Shown: positions 23,156 to 36,117, counted from the stretch's first letter. The stretch is 64,000 nt of DNA from Mytilus californianus (GCF_021869535.1 NW_026262712.1:49582884-49646883), one strand, 5' to 3'. Notes: generated by a model not told the origin, from the sequence alone. Program-made: numbers and translations.

Positions 23156-26102
23156 TTATACTGTACTTGTGTTCAAGTTTTTAATCCTTTTTGTGCGCAG
23201 CATGTGCATCTCGTAGCACATATTTCTAGCCAGAGTTTCAATGCTTTCATACACAGTTGAGTAACAGTTTATGTCCTTGCTAGTACAGTCCATTATGAGC
23301 TGCAGTAAATTCCCTTCTTGTATGATCTTCTTGTATGTTGAGGTATCTATTTCATCCATTGTCTGTTCTATTTTTGAGCAATATTTAGATCTTATTTGCT
23401 CCAATTCTTTGCAGCGTAGAATAAAATGTTCCAGATCTTCATTTTCCTGTTCACAGATTGTACATATCGGGTTAACTTTCGGATCGAACTTAGCTCTTTT
23501 GGCTTGTAATATGTACGTTTGAGTACTTATTCTTGCTTTTATTTCTCCTGCCTTTACATCTTTACTATTGTTTTTTACGCTTTTCCATATATTGTGTGCT
23601 TCATTTAATGGATTGTTCTGTATCTCTATGTATTTAAGTGATGTTTTTTCCATTTTTTCATAGTGACATTCATTTTTCCAGTATTCCTTGATCTTTATTC
23701 CTACTAGTCTTTTCCATTCGATTTTCTTAAGTGGTTTTTCTATGTAGTAACTACTAGATTTCAAATTGTATTTTGGTAGAGTTTTTTCCACTCTGTTGAT
23801 AAAGTCTTTTCCTCTTTGGTCTGAGAATGCTATTTGTCGACGCAGAATTTCACATTCTATGGTTCCTGAATTTCGAACAATATTCATGAAGAAGGTAAGT
23901 AGATTTTTGTCTAATGTGATGGCAATAGGTTCTGCTCCTACCAGGGTATAGACAGCCATATTTGCTGTATTATTTGGAAGCCCTTGAATTTGTCGGAGGA
24001 TTTTTCTCTCTGCCAGTTCTAGCATATCCTTTTCTTTTGCAAGTAAGTTCATCACCTCAAGTCCGTAGATGCTTCTTGGTACTGCATATGTTCTCCATAG
24101 CTTGTATGCGACCATGGGTGAGAATCCCCTTCTGACATGTAAACCGGCTCCGAGAAGGCTGTATATTGTTGCCCTGCCGGTTCTTATTCTTTCAGAGATA
24201 TTTGCCCGGTTTTGCTCGTTTCTTTTGATACCTAGATGTTTTGTTTCATTGGTTATATTGATGTCATCGTCTTCGAATTGCAGTGTTGTTATGTTTGAGC
24301 CTTTTGCATTATATAAAACTGCTTCAGATTTAGTTGGATTGATTTTAACTAGATCTCTGCTTGTATGGTGCTGTACTATGTCTAATATTCCTTGTGCGTC
24401 TGCAGTACTATTTGCCAGGACAGCAATGTCATCGGCACATGTGGGTGCAGGGACTTGTATATTACCAATACATGCTCCAAGTCCACTTTTTAAAATGCTA
24501 TCCAGTATGACGTTGTTGTAGCATTTATATAGCGTTGTAGATAGTTTTGCACCTTGTTGAATTCCTTGTAACACCATTACATCTTCTGTACATTGACCTT
24601 CCCATTTGACCTTAATGCTCATGCCTTTATACATGTTTCTCAGTAGTATCCAGAGTTTTCCTTTTATTCCATAATGGTACAACTTGTTGAATAGTATTTC
24701 ATGGTTTAGTTTGTCAAATGCTTTTTCTGCATCAAGAGTTATTAAAATCATCAGTATCTTTAATTTCTTACTTTCTTCGATTGCTTCTGATGTGAGGAAA
24801 GCTGCGCATAGTGATGATACTCCTTCTGTAAAGCCTCTTTGCAAGGAGTTTTGTATGTTATTAAATACAGAGTCAACTCTATCCTTCAGTATACTTTGTA
24901 ATATTTTTGCAAAGGTTTTAGTCACAGTTATTCCTCTATAGCTAGATGGTAATGTTTTGTCTTTTTCTTTCTTTAGGATTGGTGTAAGAATCCCTGTCTT
25001 TAGGAAGATTGGTACATCCAGATATGTTAAAATTAAATTTAGCAAATGTACTATAAAGGGAGTTAACTCATCCATCCCATATTTGTAGTGTTCTGCCGAA
25101 ATTCCATCCTCATCTGGTGCTTTTCCTGCTTTAAGTTTTTCTATAGCTTTATCAACCTCCTTTACATTGACATGATCAATGCCTTGACCTTTTTCCCGTT
25201 CTATGGATTCTATTATATTGTTTTGTATTTCTACAAGCTCTAGCTTTTCAGTGTCAAAATTTTCTTCTAATGTTGGCGTAGCTAGTTGTTGGAAATGTTC
25301 TTGCCAAATGTTCATTATGCTTGGTCCATCTTCTGCAGTCTTTTCATTCAGTTTCAGTATCTTGGTGTTAGTAAGTGGTGTTTTTCTTTGCATGTTAATA
25401 AGCTTGTAAAAAAGTTTTGCATTTGAAGCTTTCATAATTTTTCCCGCTGTTGATTCTCTCTGAGAGGCATAAGCTTGTCTTTGTGCTTTTCGAAGTATTC
25501 TTTTTGCAGCTGTCATTTTGATTTTGAGCTCGTTACTTCTTTCTTGAGGTGCTCCATGTTGCCTCCATACTTTATATGCATTTTTGATTGCTTTGATGCC
25601 TTTTCTATTTGTTCATTCCATATCGCCTTTCCCTTTGATTTGATTTTGATTTTTCTTCTATACTTTGGGATTGCCGCTTCTCCGGCTTTATGTAGCAATT
25701 TTTCTAGATTTCTTATATCTTGCTCAATGATTCCTTTTGATTTTTGCATGAGGTTTGGTAGATCTTTATTGATGATTTCCTTATAAATTTGATGGTCACA
25801 GTCAGTCCATTTAGGTTTTGCTATGATAGTTGTTGATTTTTCCCTTACTTTTTTCAGTTGGCTATTCAGTGTCAGAATAACAGGTACATGGTCCGATTAT
25901 TCACTGGGTCAGTGTCAAGGACATCAATTTGTCTGATTTTATTTATTATTTCCGAGTTACTTTTGAAAAGGAAGTAATCAATTTGTCCTTTCGATTTACC
26001 ATTCTGGTGATAAAATGTTTCTTTTAATGGGCATTTCTCAGTATTTCCTATACATTTTTCCTTGCAGAAAGTTTTATCATGAGGTGTAGAGCTTCTACTC
26101 AT
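23156..26102 (-). mobile_element. Non-LTR retrotransposon (LINE), 5'-truncated, with endonuclease end and full reverse transcriptase
   Basis: On minus, from 26102, a frame holds the C-terminal part of an APE-type endonuclease (GQIDYFLF). After a one-base shift comes the SDHVPVIL motif; a linker frame runs to 25513; a second one-base shift in an A-run leads to the 786-codon frame from 25516 to 23156. In that frame lie GKAPDEDGISAEHY (131-144), YRGITV (193-198), LDAEKAFD (motif A, 261-268), LQGIQQGAKLS (motif B) and CADD (360-363), the catalytic site, with Cys in place of Tyr or Phe. The C-terminus has a C685-C688-H697-C702 knuckle. The first part of the element is missing, so it cannot move by itself. 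CR1/L2/Jockey-like; clade not fixed. Confidence 0.88.
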
Positions 26103-27570
26103 TCAAGTCGGCTAATTCAAACAAAGTTTTTATTTCAGTTAAATCTTATATTTCATTTTTCTTTCAGCATTTCCTAAATAGTATGATAGAAAATTTTCTA
26201 ATTCATTTCTTCTTAGTTACCGAAGTTTCTAATTTCTAAAGTGTATTTGCTCAGTGCTACCGAACAGGAATTTTGTAACATCCAAACTACCGCTGATTTC
26301 CGTATTTTTTTTTATATGTTTTCCCTGTGAACGTCAATAAAGGAAATAAGTTGAGCTTAACTCTTAGTTATTGTCCCATATTATATATATTATTATAATT
26401 GTACAGGTCTTCAATATCCATGCATCTCATACATAACACATTTAATTCAAAACTATATATTCTCACTTTTATCATATATAGAAGTATCGTGTTATTGATA
26501 AGTTAAAAGACGCGTAGACGGCCGAGGGAAAACGGAAAAATGTTGTTCAGCCATATGAACAAAAACATATTTTACCCTGCATCTCCTCCTACACCGTATA
26601 CGCATTGCTGCAGGTCACACAAACAAATATTACATTTGAAATCAATCTTTATACTGAAATAATTGTGTCTTAATTACGAACGCTAGTAAGATGTTGAACG
26701 AAATCATTCCCAATAATTATACAAGTTTCGATTGCATATGTCGAAAAAGATATATCTCAAAAAGACGCAACAGATATGCAATAATAAAACTTCTAAAATA
26801 AGAATTAATAACACGATATACTTACTCAACTCTTTAATTTCCTGATTTATCTTCTAGATTATACGAAATTCTATTTTTCTACGTGATCCTCTGTGCATAA
26901 ATAAGTATAAACTGCTTCGCTCGACAACAACGTTACTACTGAGGATATTATGACGTCCGACGTCAATCGAAATCGTCACTAATTTCCTCCTTACTTCGAG
27001 ACGGAAAGAACGTTTTGTATATGGAATAAGTAATCGACGGTGATGTATGTTTTCCATGAGTTCATGTATGCAGTTTTGAAATTTGTTAGCAAATAAAGCG
27101 GGAAAAAATACAAAAGTGTTATTTAAACAATCAAGAAATCATACCTGAAAAACTAAAGCAGATAGAGCAAAACATACATGATCTTATATGGGTAAAAATA
27201 ATTAATTTTCAGAAAAATCGGACAACCATTTTGGAGTTATCGACCTTTAATGTCCACTTTTAGCGAATGTCGCAGGGTTTTGACTATTTTCTACATATAA
27301 TTTAGGGGAAAAAATTAATGGACAAAAATGTTTAGCAAGACAACCTTACACATGAATCAAAATGACGGCAATCGTAAATCAACTCTTAAAGATGCTATAA
27401 TTTGACCTTAAAAGGTCTTGAATGGTGATACTTTCCAATTTTTGCGGTCTTTGCTCAAATCTTGAAAACTACAATAGAGAGAGACCTCAAACCACAAAAA
27501 AAGATTAGCTAGATAAGATCTACAAATAACTTGATGCTAAATCGCCAGTTAATTCCTCATTCAATTCCGA
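26103..27570. other. Intron or intergenic, mostly unassigned
   Basis: Apart from the CpG-richer 26854-27060 segment, I see only AT-rich DNA with no frame or repeat that I recognise. Confidence 0.4.
26854..27060 (-). other. Candidate untranslated first exon or promoter of the EEER-repeat gene
   Basis: This stretch is richer in CpG than its surroundings. Read on minus, it has CTCGAA followed by GTAAGG (exon end at 26995) and, downstream, paired TGACGTC/GACGTCA-like sites at 26950-26964. A leader exon must lie upstream of 22488, and this is the best local donor I saw. It is inference from a single splice motif. Confidence 0.22.
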
Positions 27571-27574
27571 TTTT

Positions 27575-28256
27575 TGTCGAGCCCGCGACTTTTGTCGCAA
27601 AAGCGAGACATAGCGATCCTACATTCCGTCGTCGGCGTCGTCGTCGTCGTCATTGTCGTCGGCGTCCACAAATATTCACTCTGTGGTTAAAGTTTTTCAA
27701 ATTTTAATAACTTTCTTAAACTATCCTGGATTTCTACCAAACTTGGACAGAAGCTTGTTTATGATCATAAGATAGTATTCAAAAGTAAATTTTGTTAAAA
27801 AAAATCCTGTTTATCCGAATTTTACTTATAATTGGACTTAGTTTTTCTGCCAGTTAACATTACATTCACTCTGTGGTTAAAGTTTTTCAAAATTTTAATA
27901 ACTTTCTTAAACTATCCTGGATTTGTACCAAACTTGGATAGAAGCTTTTTTATGATCAAAAGCTAGTATCTAGAAGGAAATTTTGTAAAAAAAATCCTGT
28001 TTTTCCGTATATTACTTATAAATGGACTTAGTTTTTCTTCCAGTTAACATTACATACAGTCTGCAGTTAAAGTTTTTAAAACATTTATTAGATTCATTAA
28101 CCATCCTGGATTCTTACCAAACTTAAACAGAAGCTTCTTACATTCAAAAGATAGTATCTAGAGGAAAATTTTTAATAATTATTTCCCCAATTTTTGTTGA
28201 GCCTGCGACTAACAGCAAAAGTAGGCGAGACACTGGGTTCCGCGGAACCCTTACGA
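27575..28256 (+). mobile_element. Tandem-core element (family 2), complete
   Basis: Starts GTCGAGCC with the hairpin GCGAC/GTCGC (27585-27598) and GCGAGACATAG. A (GTC)n tract follows at 27628-27668. Three core units of 190 bp have CTGTGGTTAAAGTTTTT (27681, 27871, 28061). It ends GGCGAGACACT plus a perfect 16-bp palindrome (28235-28250). The first 40 bases recur in edited form at 28193-28232 just before the end. Both flanks are T-runs. Confidence 0.75.
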
Positions 28257-28264
28257 ATTTTTAT

Positions 28265-30420
28265 TAATATTTTGCGTTTTTTACTATTTCTAAATATAGT
28301 TATTTAGTAGTTCGCTGCTGAAAGTTGACGGGGTTGGATAGTCTTTTTGTATTGAAGATTTGTCCAAAGACATGTGATTGTTATAGTTTAAAATATCAGT
28401 GAATGCACATCCTTGACGCACAAGTATGATTTGTCACTGAGCCTAAAATCCATAATTATGGGGCGTTTATTGCGTTATATAGTATACATCTGGTGCCAAT
28501 AATAAATTTATTAACTTTCACTGGTTTCGAGTTACTGTTCCTAAATAGCAACTTTTGAGCCCCCTCCAATTGTCTTACAAACTATAATAGATATAAAGAG
28601 CCTGCTTACAGCAAAGATGGTTAGCAAGACGAGCTTGAAAAATGTAGGTCTGTAAATCATCAATTTACTCCTCATCAATATTATTCATTATTATACATTT
28701 TCCATGTGGATCTGAATTTTACTTGGAGTATGATGGCTGCCACGGCTGCTAATGATTCAAATGTTGCATATTTACCAGAAGAACGATTTTCACAACGAAT
28801 CTTACGACTAAAATTGATCGTAAGTTATACTGAAATGTTCATGGTAACTGTACGGCCTTCAACAATGAGAAAAAACCATAGCGTATAGTCGGCTATTAAA
28901 GGTTCCGACACGTCTTAGATGGATTATCTGACCTTTGCCTTATTTCATGGTTCATAGATCAGTGTCATGTTCTTTTTTCTCAGATGCTATGTGTATTTGG
29001 TCAGCTTTATTTGTTCTTTAAAATCAATTTAGATATGCATATCTGTATGACAGGATAAGAATTACGAAGAAATGAAGTATATATCAACTGACCGTGACCT
29101 TACTTTAAAGGTTTTTTTTCACTTTTGTAAAGACTCTTTGATGCAGTTATTACATCTGTCAGACTATAAGGATAAATCATTGAGCTAATATAAGGCGTAT
29201 CATAAGGGTCAAAAGTAATTTATCTTGCCACAAGCACAAAATTATTGCAAATGCTATATTAAAATTTTCAAATGCTCATTTCAATATTGCAAATGCCATT
29301 TAATTGTAGGTTTTGTGCTTTTTAAGTAATATTATGTAGCAAATCCGATCGACTGACATACCATTAGGGTAAAAAATTCATTTGGTGCATTTGCGGTAAT
29401 TAATGTAGCATTTGCGGTAATAGTTACAGCATTTGCTTAATTTTAACATAAAAACCTACGAAGAAGAGCTTTTGTATCTTTCTTTCTTTTGAAACCGAGG
29501 GTTCAAAAGTATATTCAGCCAATGCAATAATTTTTAAATAAGATGTTTGTCGCTTCTTTTCAAAGTTTCTGGGTCAAAAATAACATTGGCTTTAGGAACC
29601 TATTTACTCAAGTAAAATAAAATATAGGTAGAAATGTTTCAATGTTACTTCCACATATCAAATCCATTTAACCTGTGCATTTGTCGTCATAATTTGAGAG
29701 TCAGTGTGGCTTCTGTTAGGATAGTTTTTTTATTGAAAAAAAAAACAAATAATGTACGTATTAACGAGAGAGCAGATGAAAAACAAAAGGTATCCACAAA
29801 GAGCCTAGTTCGCTCACATGTCAAGAGTGTATAGTTTTTACCTATCTGTTATAGTTTTCGAGATATTAGACAGGAAATAAGTAAAGAATCGTCATTCAAG
29901 GTAAATTATTTCTAATGGAAGTCATCCAATGATGTTCGTCTTTGTTGGCATTTTTGTAGATCTTGTTTTGCTGATCAATTTTGTTGTTTACTCTTTCAAA
30001 TATATCTATTCTAGTTTTCGAGATAATAGACAAAGGGCTTCTATCTCCTATAATGTTTGGTATATTAGTTGATATTCATTTGCGGAACGTTTTGTCTCAA
30101 TTTCTCTCTTTCTAATATAGTTTCTGCAATAAACACTAAAAATGGTAAAAAAAATCAAGGCCCTAATTTTATTTTTATTTTTTTATTTTGCTGATCATTT
30201 TACTTCTCAAAGATACGATTCTCTCTACCTGCTTTGGGTGAAAAATAAGCAAAAATTGGGTAACCATCATCTTTCAAGGCAAAACATATTACAAGGGGTA
30301 AATTGATGATCTTCAAGTTAGTCATTTCTGGGACATAATAAATTTATATGTTAGTATAATAGTCCCAGGTCATTTGACTTATTTAAAGAAACTGTTTTGA
30401 TAAACATTTTTTTTACTTTT
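28265..30420. other. Intergenic, scattered repeat fragments
   Basis: 28850-28910 is a small family M piece (reverse; CCATAGCGTATAGTCGGCTAT). 28915-29240 resembles family 3 core. 29240-29450 is rich in GCAAATGC/GCATTTGC pairs. No gene seen. Confidence 0.4.
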
Positions 30421-30875
30421 TAAAGATTTTCTATATCTATAGCTCTTCAATTGTTTCGGTTGTCATCCTTGGCTTTCAAATATTCGTCTTTGAGCGTTCC
30501 TGGTGAAGGTTATAATCCAGAAAAGCGCTTCGGGCGCATGAAATTTGTATTGTGTTGTTATCATTTTTTACAGCACTGGGTCGATATTGCTGATGATGGA
30601 CTATCAGTCCCTGAAGGTATCATCAGGCTCAGTAGTCAGTACTACGGTATTGACATGATTTTTATAAAAACCTTTCTAAAATTGTCCGTTTATAAATTCT
30701 GAAATTATAAACAAAACAGGTTTCAACTCACTCAGGCAAAGTTGACCTTGGAGGGATTTGGCTATATTTTTAGGTCCTTTTGGTTATATATAGCTCTTCA
30801 ACTGTTTCGGTTTTTACACAACCTTGGCTTTCAAATATTCGGTTTTGATCGTTCCTGATGATAAATCCAGAAAAG
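30420..30875 (+). repeat. Bivalve repeat with internal 350-bp-spaced direct repeat
   Basis: AGCTCTTCAANTGTTTCGGTT...CTTGGCTTTCAAATATTCG occurs at 30440 and again at 30788. Between them lie ACAGCACTGGGTCGATATTG, GGACTATCAGTCCCTGA and CAGTAGTCAGTACT. The 83-codon frame here is part of the repeat. A partial relative (TTGGCTTTCAAACTTTTTTG, GTCACTGATTAGTCTTATG) is at 33960-34085. Confidence 0.65.
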
Positions 30876-31965
30876 CTTTATATTTCAGAGGATAGAAGAC
30901 CTACTTTGTATACAGATGCCTTATGTTATGCAGTTTCCGTCTGTCATATGTCCAATATCTTTGACCTCATTTTTATAGTTCAGTGACTGATTGAAGTTTG
31001 TATAGTTTTTTGTAATGTGAATTTCTCACTCATTATTAGTAATAGGATAACTATATTTAGTATACAGGATTCTTGCCAGGTAAAACCGTTTACATGTCCG
31101 TCAGACAGGTTTTACCTGACCTCGACCTCATTTAATGTATGAGTGATCAAGGTAATTGAAAAGTTATAGCTTCTCAGAAACTGTAAGTAAATGTCAACTA
31201 TATTTGATGTATGGAATTATTGTAAGGTTTATATGTCAGTCGGGCATGTTTCATCTGACTTTACCTCATTTTTTAGTTCATTGGTCAATGTTAAGTTTTT
31301 GTGTTTTGGTCTGCATTTCAAATACTATAAGCAATATGTCAACTATATTTGGTTTAAAGAATGATTGTAAGGCGTTTATGTCAGTCTGGCAGGTATAATC
31401 TGTCCTTGACCTCATTTTCATGATTTATTGATTAATATTAAGTTTTAGTGGTAATGTTATCTTTTAAGATATTATAAGCAATAGGTCAACTATATTTGGT
31501 GACTGGAAATATTTGCAGGTGTACATGTCTGTCTGGCAGGATTTATCCGACATTGACCTCATTTTCATGGTTCATTGGTCAATGTTAAGTTTTCATGGTT
31601 AAGTTTCTTTGATATTATTAAAGCAATAGGTCAACTATATTTGATGCATGGAATGATAGTTAGTTGTACATGTCTGTCTGGCAGGGTTCATCCTACCTTA
31701 ACCTCATGTCCATGGTTCATTAAAGTTTTCATGGTTTGGTCTGTTTCTTGTATATTGTAAACAATAGGTCAACTATATTTGGTGTATGAATGATTTTAAG
31801 ATGTAAATGTATTTCTGGTTTGGTTAATTTTCTGACCTTGACCTCATTTTCTTGGATCATGTTAAGTTTATGTGATACTTGTAGTAAAACTTTATATTTA
31901 GGACTATCAACATAACAACAATGGTAAATAAAGCAGGTGAGACATTTTAGCATGTGCACTCTTGT
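30876..31965 (+). mobile_element. Family 3 tandem-core element, about six units
   Basis: Starts inside GCTTTATATTTCAGAGGATAG; the 5' hairpin is missing because the preceding repeat abuts it. Core units of 138-152 bp carry GCAATAGGTCAACTATATTTG (31329, 31472, 31624, 31762). It ends GCAGGTGAGACATTTTAGC (31935-31953). Confidence 0.7.
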
Positions 31966-31994
31966 TTAGAATTAAGAGATAATGTCTGACCAAA

Positions 31995-32290
31995 TTTTTT
32001 TCTTCTTCATTTTACAGTATTTTACTGATAGATGGACTAAGTTCTTTGCAATTAACATTAACATACAGTCTGGGATTATATTTTTGTAGAAATCAATTAC
32101 TATGGTAAAGATCATGGGATAGCACCTGGATAGCTTCTTCAAAATTAAAAAAATAGCATCGGAAAAAAAAGTAAAATTTTTCTGTATTTTACTGATACAT
32201 AGACTAAGTTTTTGGCATTTAACAAAATACTTTTACACTGACAGCAACAATTACTTGTGAGACACAAGGCTCTGCAGAGCCCTCTGCGAA
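31995..32290 (+). mobile_element. Family 2 fragment: degenerate core and 3' end
   Basis: TTTTACTGATAGATGGACTAAG and its repeat at about 32196 match the family 2 core. It ends GTGAGACACA with the 14-bp perfect palindrome GGCTCTGCAGAGCC (32268-32281) and CTCTGCGAA. Confidence 0.65.
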
Positions 32291-32896
32291 TTGGGTACTC
32301 TCTGTGACATATATAGGAATCTGTCTGTTTGTGCTAGTAGTGTCCTGTTCACAAGATTTTAATGCCTTGCAGAAGGCCAGTTGCCGAAAGGTCTCAAAAA
32401 ATGGTTTATTTACTACAATAATGTAATATATGTTCCCTATAGGAATTTTAATTATGATAATTATTATTATTATTAGTGATACAAAGAGCAAAGGTTAAGA
32501 TCATAAACTTAGTTCTAGCAGAGACATGTAATACAATATTGTATCATGTCTCTTGTTCATGAGTTGAGGGGACGAACCATTTAGGAGAGCTAGGAGGATT
32601 TATCTACAAAAAAATCAGATTTCATACAATCGTAGCTAAATTATCCTTTAATCAATAACATTATATATATATATCTTTTTTATTTGATGATAATAAAGTT
32701 TATCTGCAGTTATTTCCCCTTAGTCATGATATACTGATAAACAAAAACTGCAACATCATTTTTGTAATAAATAACAATACAAACACCTGATGTCTTTTTG
32801 TTTATGACACTATTTTCCTGGAGGATATTTTATTATGTTTATCAAAGTCTTAGATATTTTATATATTGAATTATGTATACATTAATTAAATATACC

Positions 32897-32975
32897 TATA
32901 TAAGTAACAGGTGAACATCAAACAGCATCAGATGAAATGGTTGAAAAGAATTAGTTTTGTTGTATGTCTTTCAAG
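32897..32975 (+). promoter_or_regulatory. TATA-like box followed by a possible first exon
   Basis: TATATAAG at 32897-32904 is followed about 70 bases later by TCAAG before GTAAGA, a good donor, with no long frame between. It could be an alternative promoter and first exon for the plus-strand gene downstream. AT-rich DNA often yields TATA matches by chance. Confidence 0.25.
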
Positions 32976-33179
32976 GTAAGATTAGTTTATATTTCAATGT
33001 TTTTGTTTGTTTTTGTAACATTAGATGATATTTATATTGTATATATGGATTTTGATTTTTGTTTTTGCCTTTTTTTTTCTCCAAATTGCCATGAAGATGC
33101 ATAATGTATATGATGAGAGTTAACTTTAAGTTTTTCCTGTCATAATGATAGTAAATGTAACTGAAATTACCTTTGTATT

Positions 33180-33440
33180 TCTTAACCTTAACTTGCATCT
33201 AGATGCACCTAGGTCAACAAAAATTTGTATGGAGCTTGTTTATGAGACTTTGTGACCTGGTCTTGATTTCATTTTCTTGCTTGAGTACTTAATTTAATTA
33301 GAAGTTTTTGCTTGGTAATTATGCATGCAGGTCAATAATATTTGGAAACATTGCTGTAAGAAATCTTTTTAACAACAGTTGCAATTGGCTTTGACCTCAT
33401 TTACACACTCAAGTGGTCAGATTTAAGTATGGAGATTTTA
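33180..33440 (+). repeat. Worn family 3 core units
   Basis: TTTGACCTCATTTACACACTC, GGTCAATAATATTTGG and related words occur at core spacing but strongly diverged. Confidence 0.4.
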
Positions 33441-34109
33441 TTCATGATAGTTTAACAGTATTTTGTAGTAAATTCATAATGTAGGTAGACTTCTACATGC
33501 TCACCTAGTCCACTGAAGTTTTAGTGATTGTTGAATATATTACCCTTTACTGGGGCCAATTTTGTCATAACAAGCCCAAGTGACCAAGACTGTTCGGTCA
33601 CTAGATGGCTATTATTAGTGGGAAAGCATTAAATGCTATATGTAGATTATGAGCACTTTTATTTGGTATAATTTCTTGTAATACTCTCTGTATCCTTTAT
33701 TACAACGATAATATTGATCCTGCGACTCTTTTCACAAAAAAATCTTACGATCAAAATTGTCGTAAGTTATACTGAAATGTGTATGACTTAAAAGTATTTT
33801 TACTCTTAAGATTTTTTGTAAAAAGAGCAGCTGTATTCATTTAAGCAAATAAGACTATTTACTGTTTGCAAAAGTATGAACTATTCGAAATACTAAGGAT
33901 TTTCTTATCCCAGGCATAGATTACCTTAGCCGTATTTGGCACAACTTTTTGGAATTTTTGGTTCTCAATGCTCTGCAAATTTGTACTTGTTTTGGCTTTC
34001 AAACTTTTTTGATCTGAGCGTCACTGATTAGTCTTATGTAGATGAAACATGCGTCTGGCGTATAAAATTATAAGCCTGGTACCTTTGATAACTATTGTCT
34101 TATTTTGTT

Positions 34110-34690
34110 TTGTCTCGCTTAAGATGAATACTGCAAAACGTGAGACATAGTGATGCTAAGGCAGATGTTATAACATATTCAATTTGTATAAAGCTTTATA
34201 TTTATATTTCAGAAGGTAGTGGACCTAGATAATTTCTGAAGTTTCTGGCTGCATATATAAATAAGAAGATTTGGTATGAGTGCTAATGAGACAACTCTCC
34301 ATCCAAGTCACAATGTATAAAAAGTAAACAATTATAGGTCAAAGTACGGCTTCAACATGGAGCCTTGGCTCACACCAAACAGCAAGCTATAAACACTGAT
34401 AAAGAGCCCCAAAATGACCATTTCCTTGTCCTCATTTTCATGATTCAGCCAATGCATAAAAAAATGTATAATTTATATTATTATTGATTTCTCTCTCATT
34501 ATGAGTAACAAGGTATATAGAATCATATATTGCAAGGTGTACATGTCCACCTTACCTCATGAATTATTGATAATGTTAAATGCATGTGATACCTATAGAA
34601 AAATCTTGAACTCATTGAAGACTTTCAACATAAAGTGGAATCATGATCATTAAAGAAGGTGAGACATTTCAGCCTGTGCACTCTTAGTGT
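34110..34690 (+). mobile_element. Family 3 element, short, with a nested repeat
   Basis: Starts TGTCTCGCTTAAG with GTGAGACATAGTGATG 25 bases later and ends AAGGTGAGACATTTCAGCCTG (34656-34676). A family M copy (34258-34421, reverse) interrupts it after GCATATATAAATA. Confidence 0.65.
34258..34421 (-). repeat. Family M repeat, reverse, nested
   Basis: AGAAGATTTGGTATGAGTGC, GAGACAACTCTCCATCCAAG and CACACCAAACAGCAAGCTAT, the reverse complement of marks at 11690-11975. Confidence 0.7.
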
Positions 34691-34809
34691 CTCCTTTGGT
34701 TACTGAGTGTCATTGTTTGTTGGTGTTAGGTCCCACCTTATCGACCTACAGGAATTTTATTTATCTGTAGACTGGTATATGATTGCAAGGTAAACCAAAT
34801 TAAAAAAAG

Positions 34810-35522
34810 TTTTGGGCACCATTCTATGTAATCCTCTTCTTGCCCCTAAAACCATTCTATCGAGTCCTCTTCTTGCCCCTAAAACCATTCTATCTAATCC
34901 TCTGCTTGCCCCTAAAACCATTCTATCTAATCCTCTGCTTGCCCGTAAAACCTTTCTATCTAATCCTCTTCTTGTCCCTAAAACCATTCTATCTAATCCT
35001 CTGCTTGTCTGTAAAATCATTCTATCTTATCCTCTGCTTGCCCCTAAAACCATTCTATGTAATCCTCGTCTTGCCCCTAAAACCAATCCAATTCTCTGCT
35101 TGCCCCTAAAATCATTTTATCTAATCCTCTGCTTGCCCCTTAAACCATTCTATCTAATCCTCTTCTTGCCCCTAAAACCATTCTATCTATCCTCTGCTCG
35201 CCCCTAAAACTATTCTATCTAATCCTCTGCTTGCCCCTAAAACCATTTTATCTAATTCTCTGCTTGCCCCTAAAACCATTCTATATAATCCTCTGCTTGC
35301 CCCTAAAACCATCTTATCTTATCCTCTGCTTGCCCCTAAAACCATTCTATCTAATCCTCTGCTTGCCCCTAAAATCATTTTATCTAATCCTCTGCTTGTC
35401 CCTAAAACCATTCTATATAATCCTCTGCTTGCCCCTAAAACCATTCAATCTACCGGTAGTCCTTTTCTTGCCCCTAAAACCATTCTATCTAATCCTCTTG
35501 ACTTGCCCCTAAAACAATCCTA
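34810..35522. repeat. 33-bp minisatellite, about 21 units
   Basis: The unit CTGCTTGCCCCTAAAACCATTCTATCTAATCCT (33 bp) repeats with small changes. Because 33 is divisible by three and the unit lacks stops in several frames, it makes 11-residue periodic frames on both strands (for example KTILSNPLLAP on plus). I see no start context, splice site or neighbour that makes it a real protein. Confidence 0.92.
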
Positions 35523-36117
35523 TCTCAATGCTATTTCCTTCAGAGTATACATAGATTATTGTGTCACTTTTGAAGTAAAAACAATTGAATTTTGATGACT
35601 TTACACTAAAAGGTAATGTCAAAGAAAACTTTAAAAGGAGAGAAAACAAACAAAGCTTTCATCATCAATGGTTATAGGTGACAGTTGAGATTCCATACAG
35701 TAAACAAATGTGGATAAATCCATTAGATACTGATAGTCTGCTTGACCACTGGACCATGTTTTGAATGTATACCATATAGATTCAAAAATCTACTATTTGA
35801 AAAATACACCATACATATTTCAATAAAAGGTTTGTCTGTTTCATACTACTAATTTTTGACACACCAAACTTCTAAATATGCAGTTGACTGAGAACATTAT
35901 TGAAGCATTGCAAGACTTCAAAATTAAGATGAATCACATGTATTTTCTGAAAAATAATATTAAAGATGGGAATTTGGTGGAACTGTTGGTGGAACTGTTA
36001 CAATATGAATTAGCATTACATTGTACCATTTTCATATTTTTTTGATATTTTGTCAGATTAGTGTTAGAATTTATCATTATATTAAGTGGTATTAATTGAT
36101 TGATTGTTGGTGGTTAA

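Noticed and set aside
29240-29450. Cluster of GCAAATGC/GCATTTGC words as octamer regulatory sites
   Set aside because: They sit in AT-rich, poorly spaced sequence without a nearby gene start; probably a degenerate simple repeat.
30451-30702. 83-codon frame as a gene
   Set aside because: It follows the bivalve repeat exactly and its end repeats 350 bp later; no coding signal beyond the repeat.
34757-35512. Repeat-protein frames (PFYLILCLPLK, KTILSNPLLAP, RGLDRMVLGA)
   Set aside because: All are readings of the same 33-bp minisatellite on both strands; no start context, splice sites or domain.
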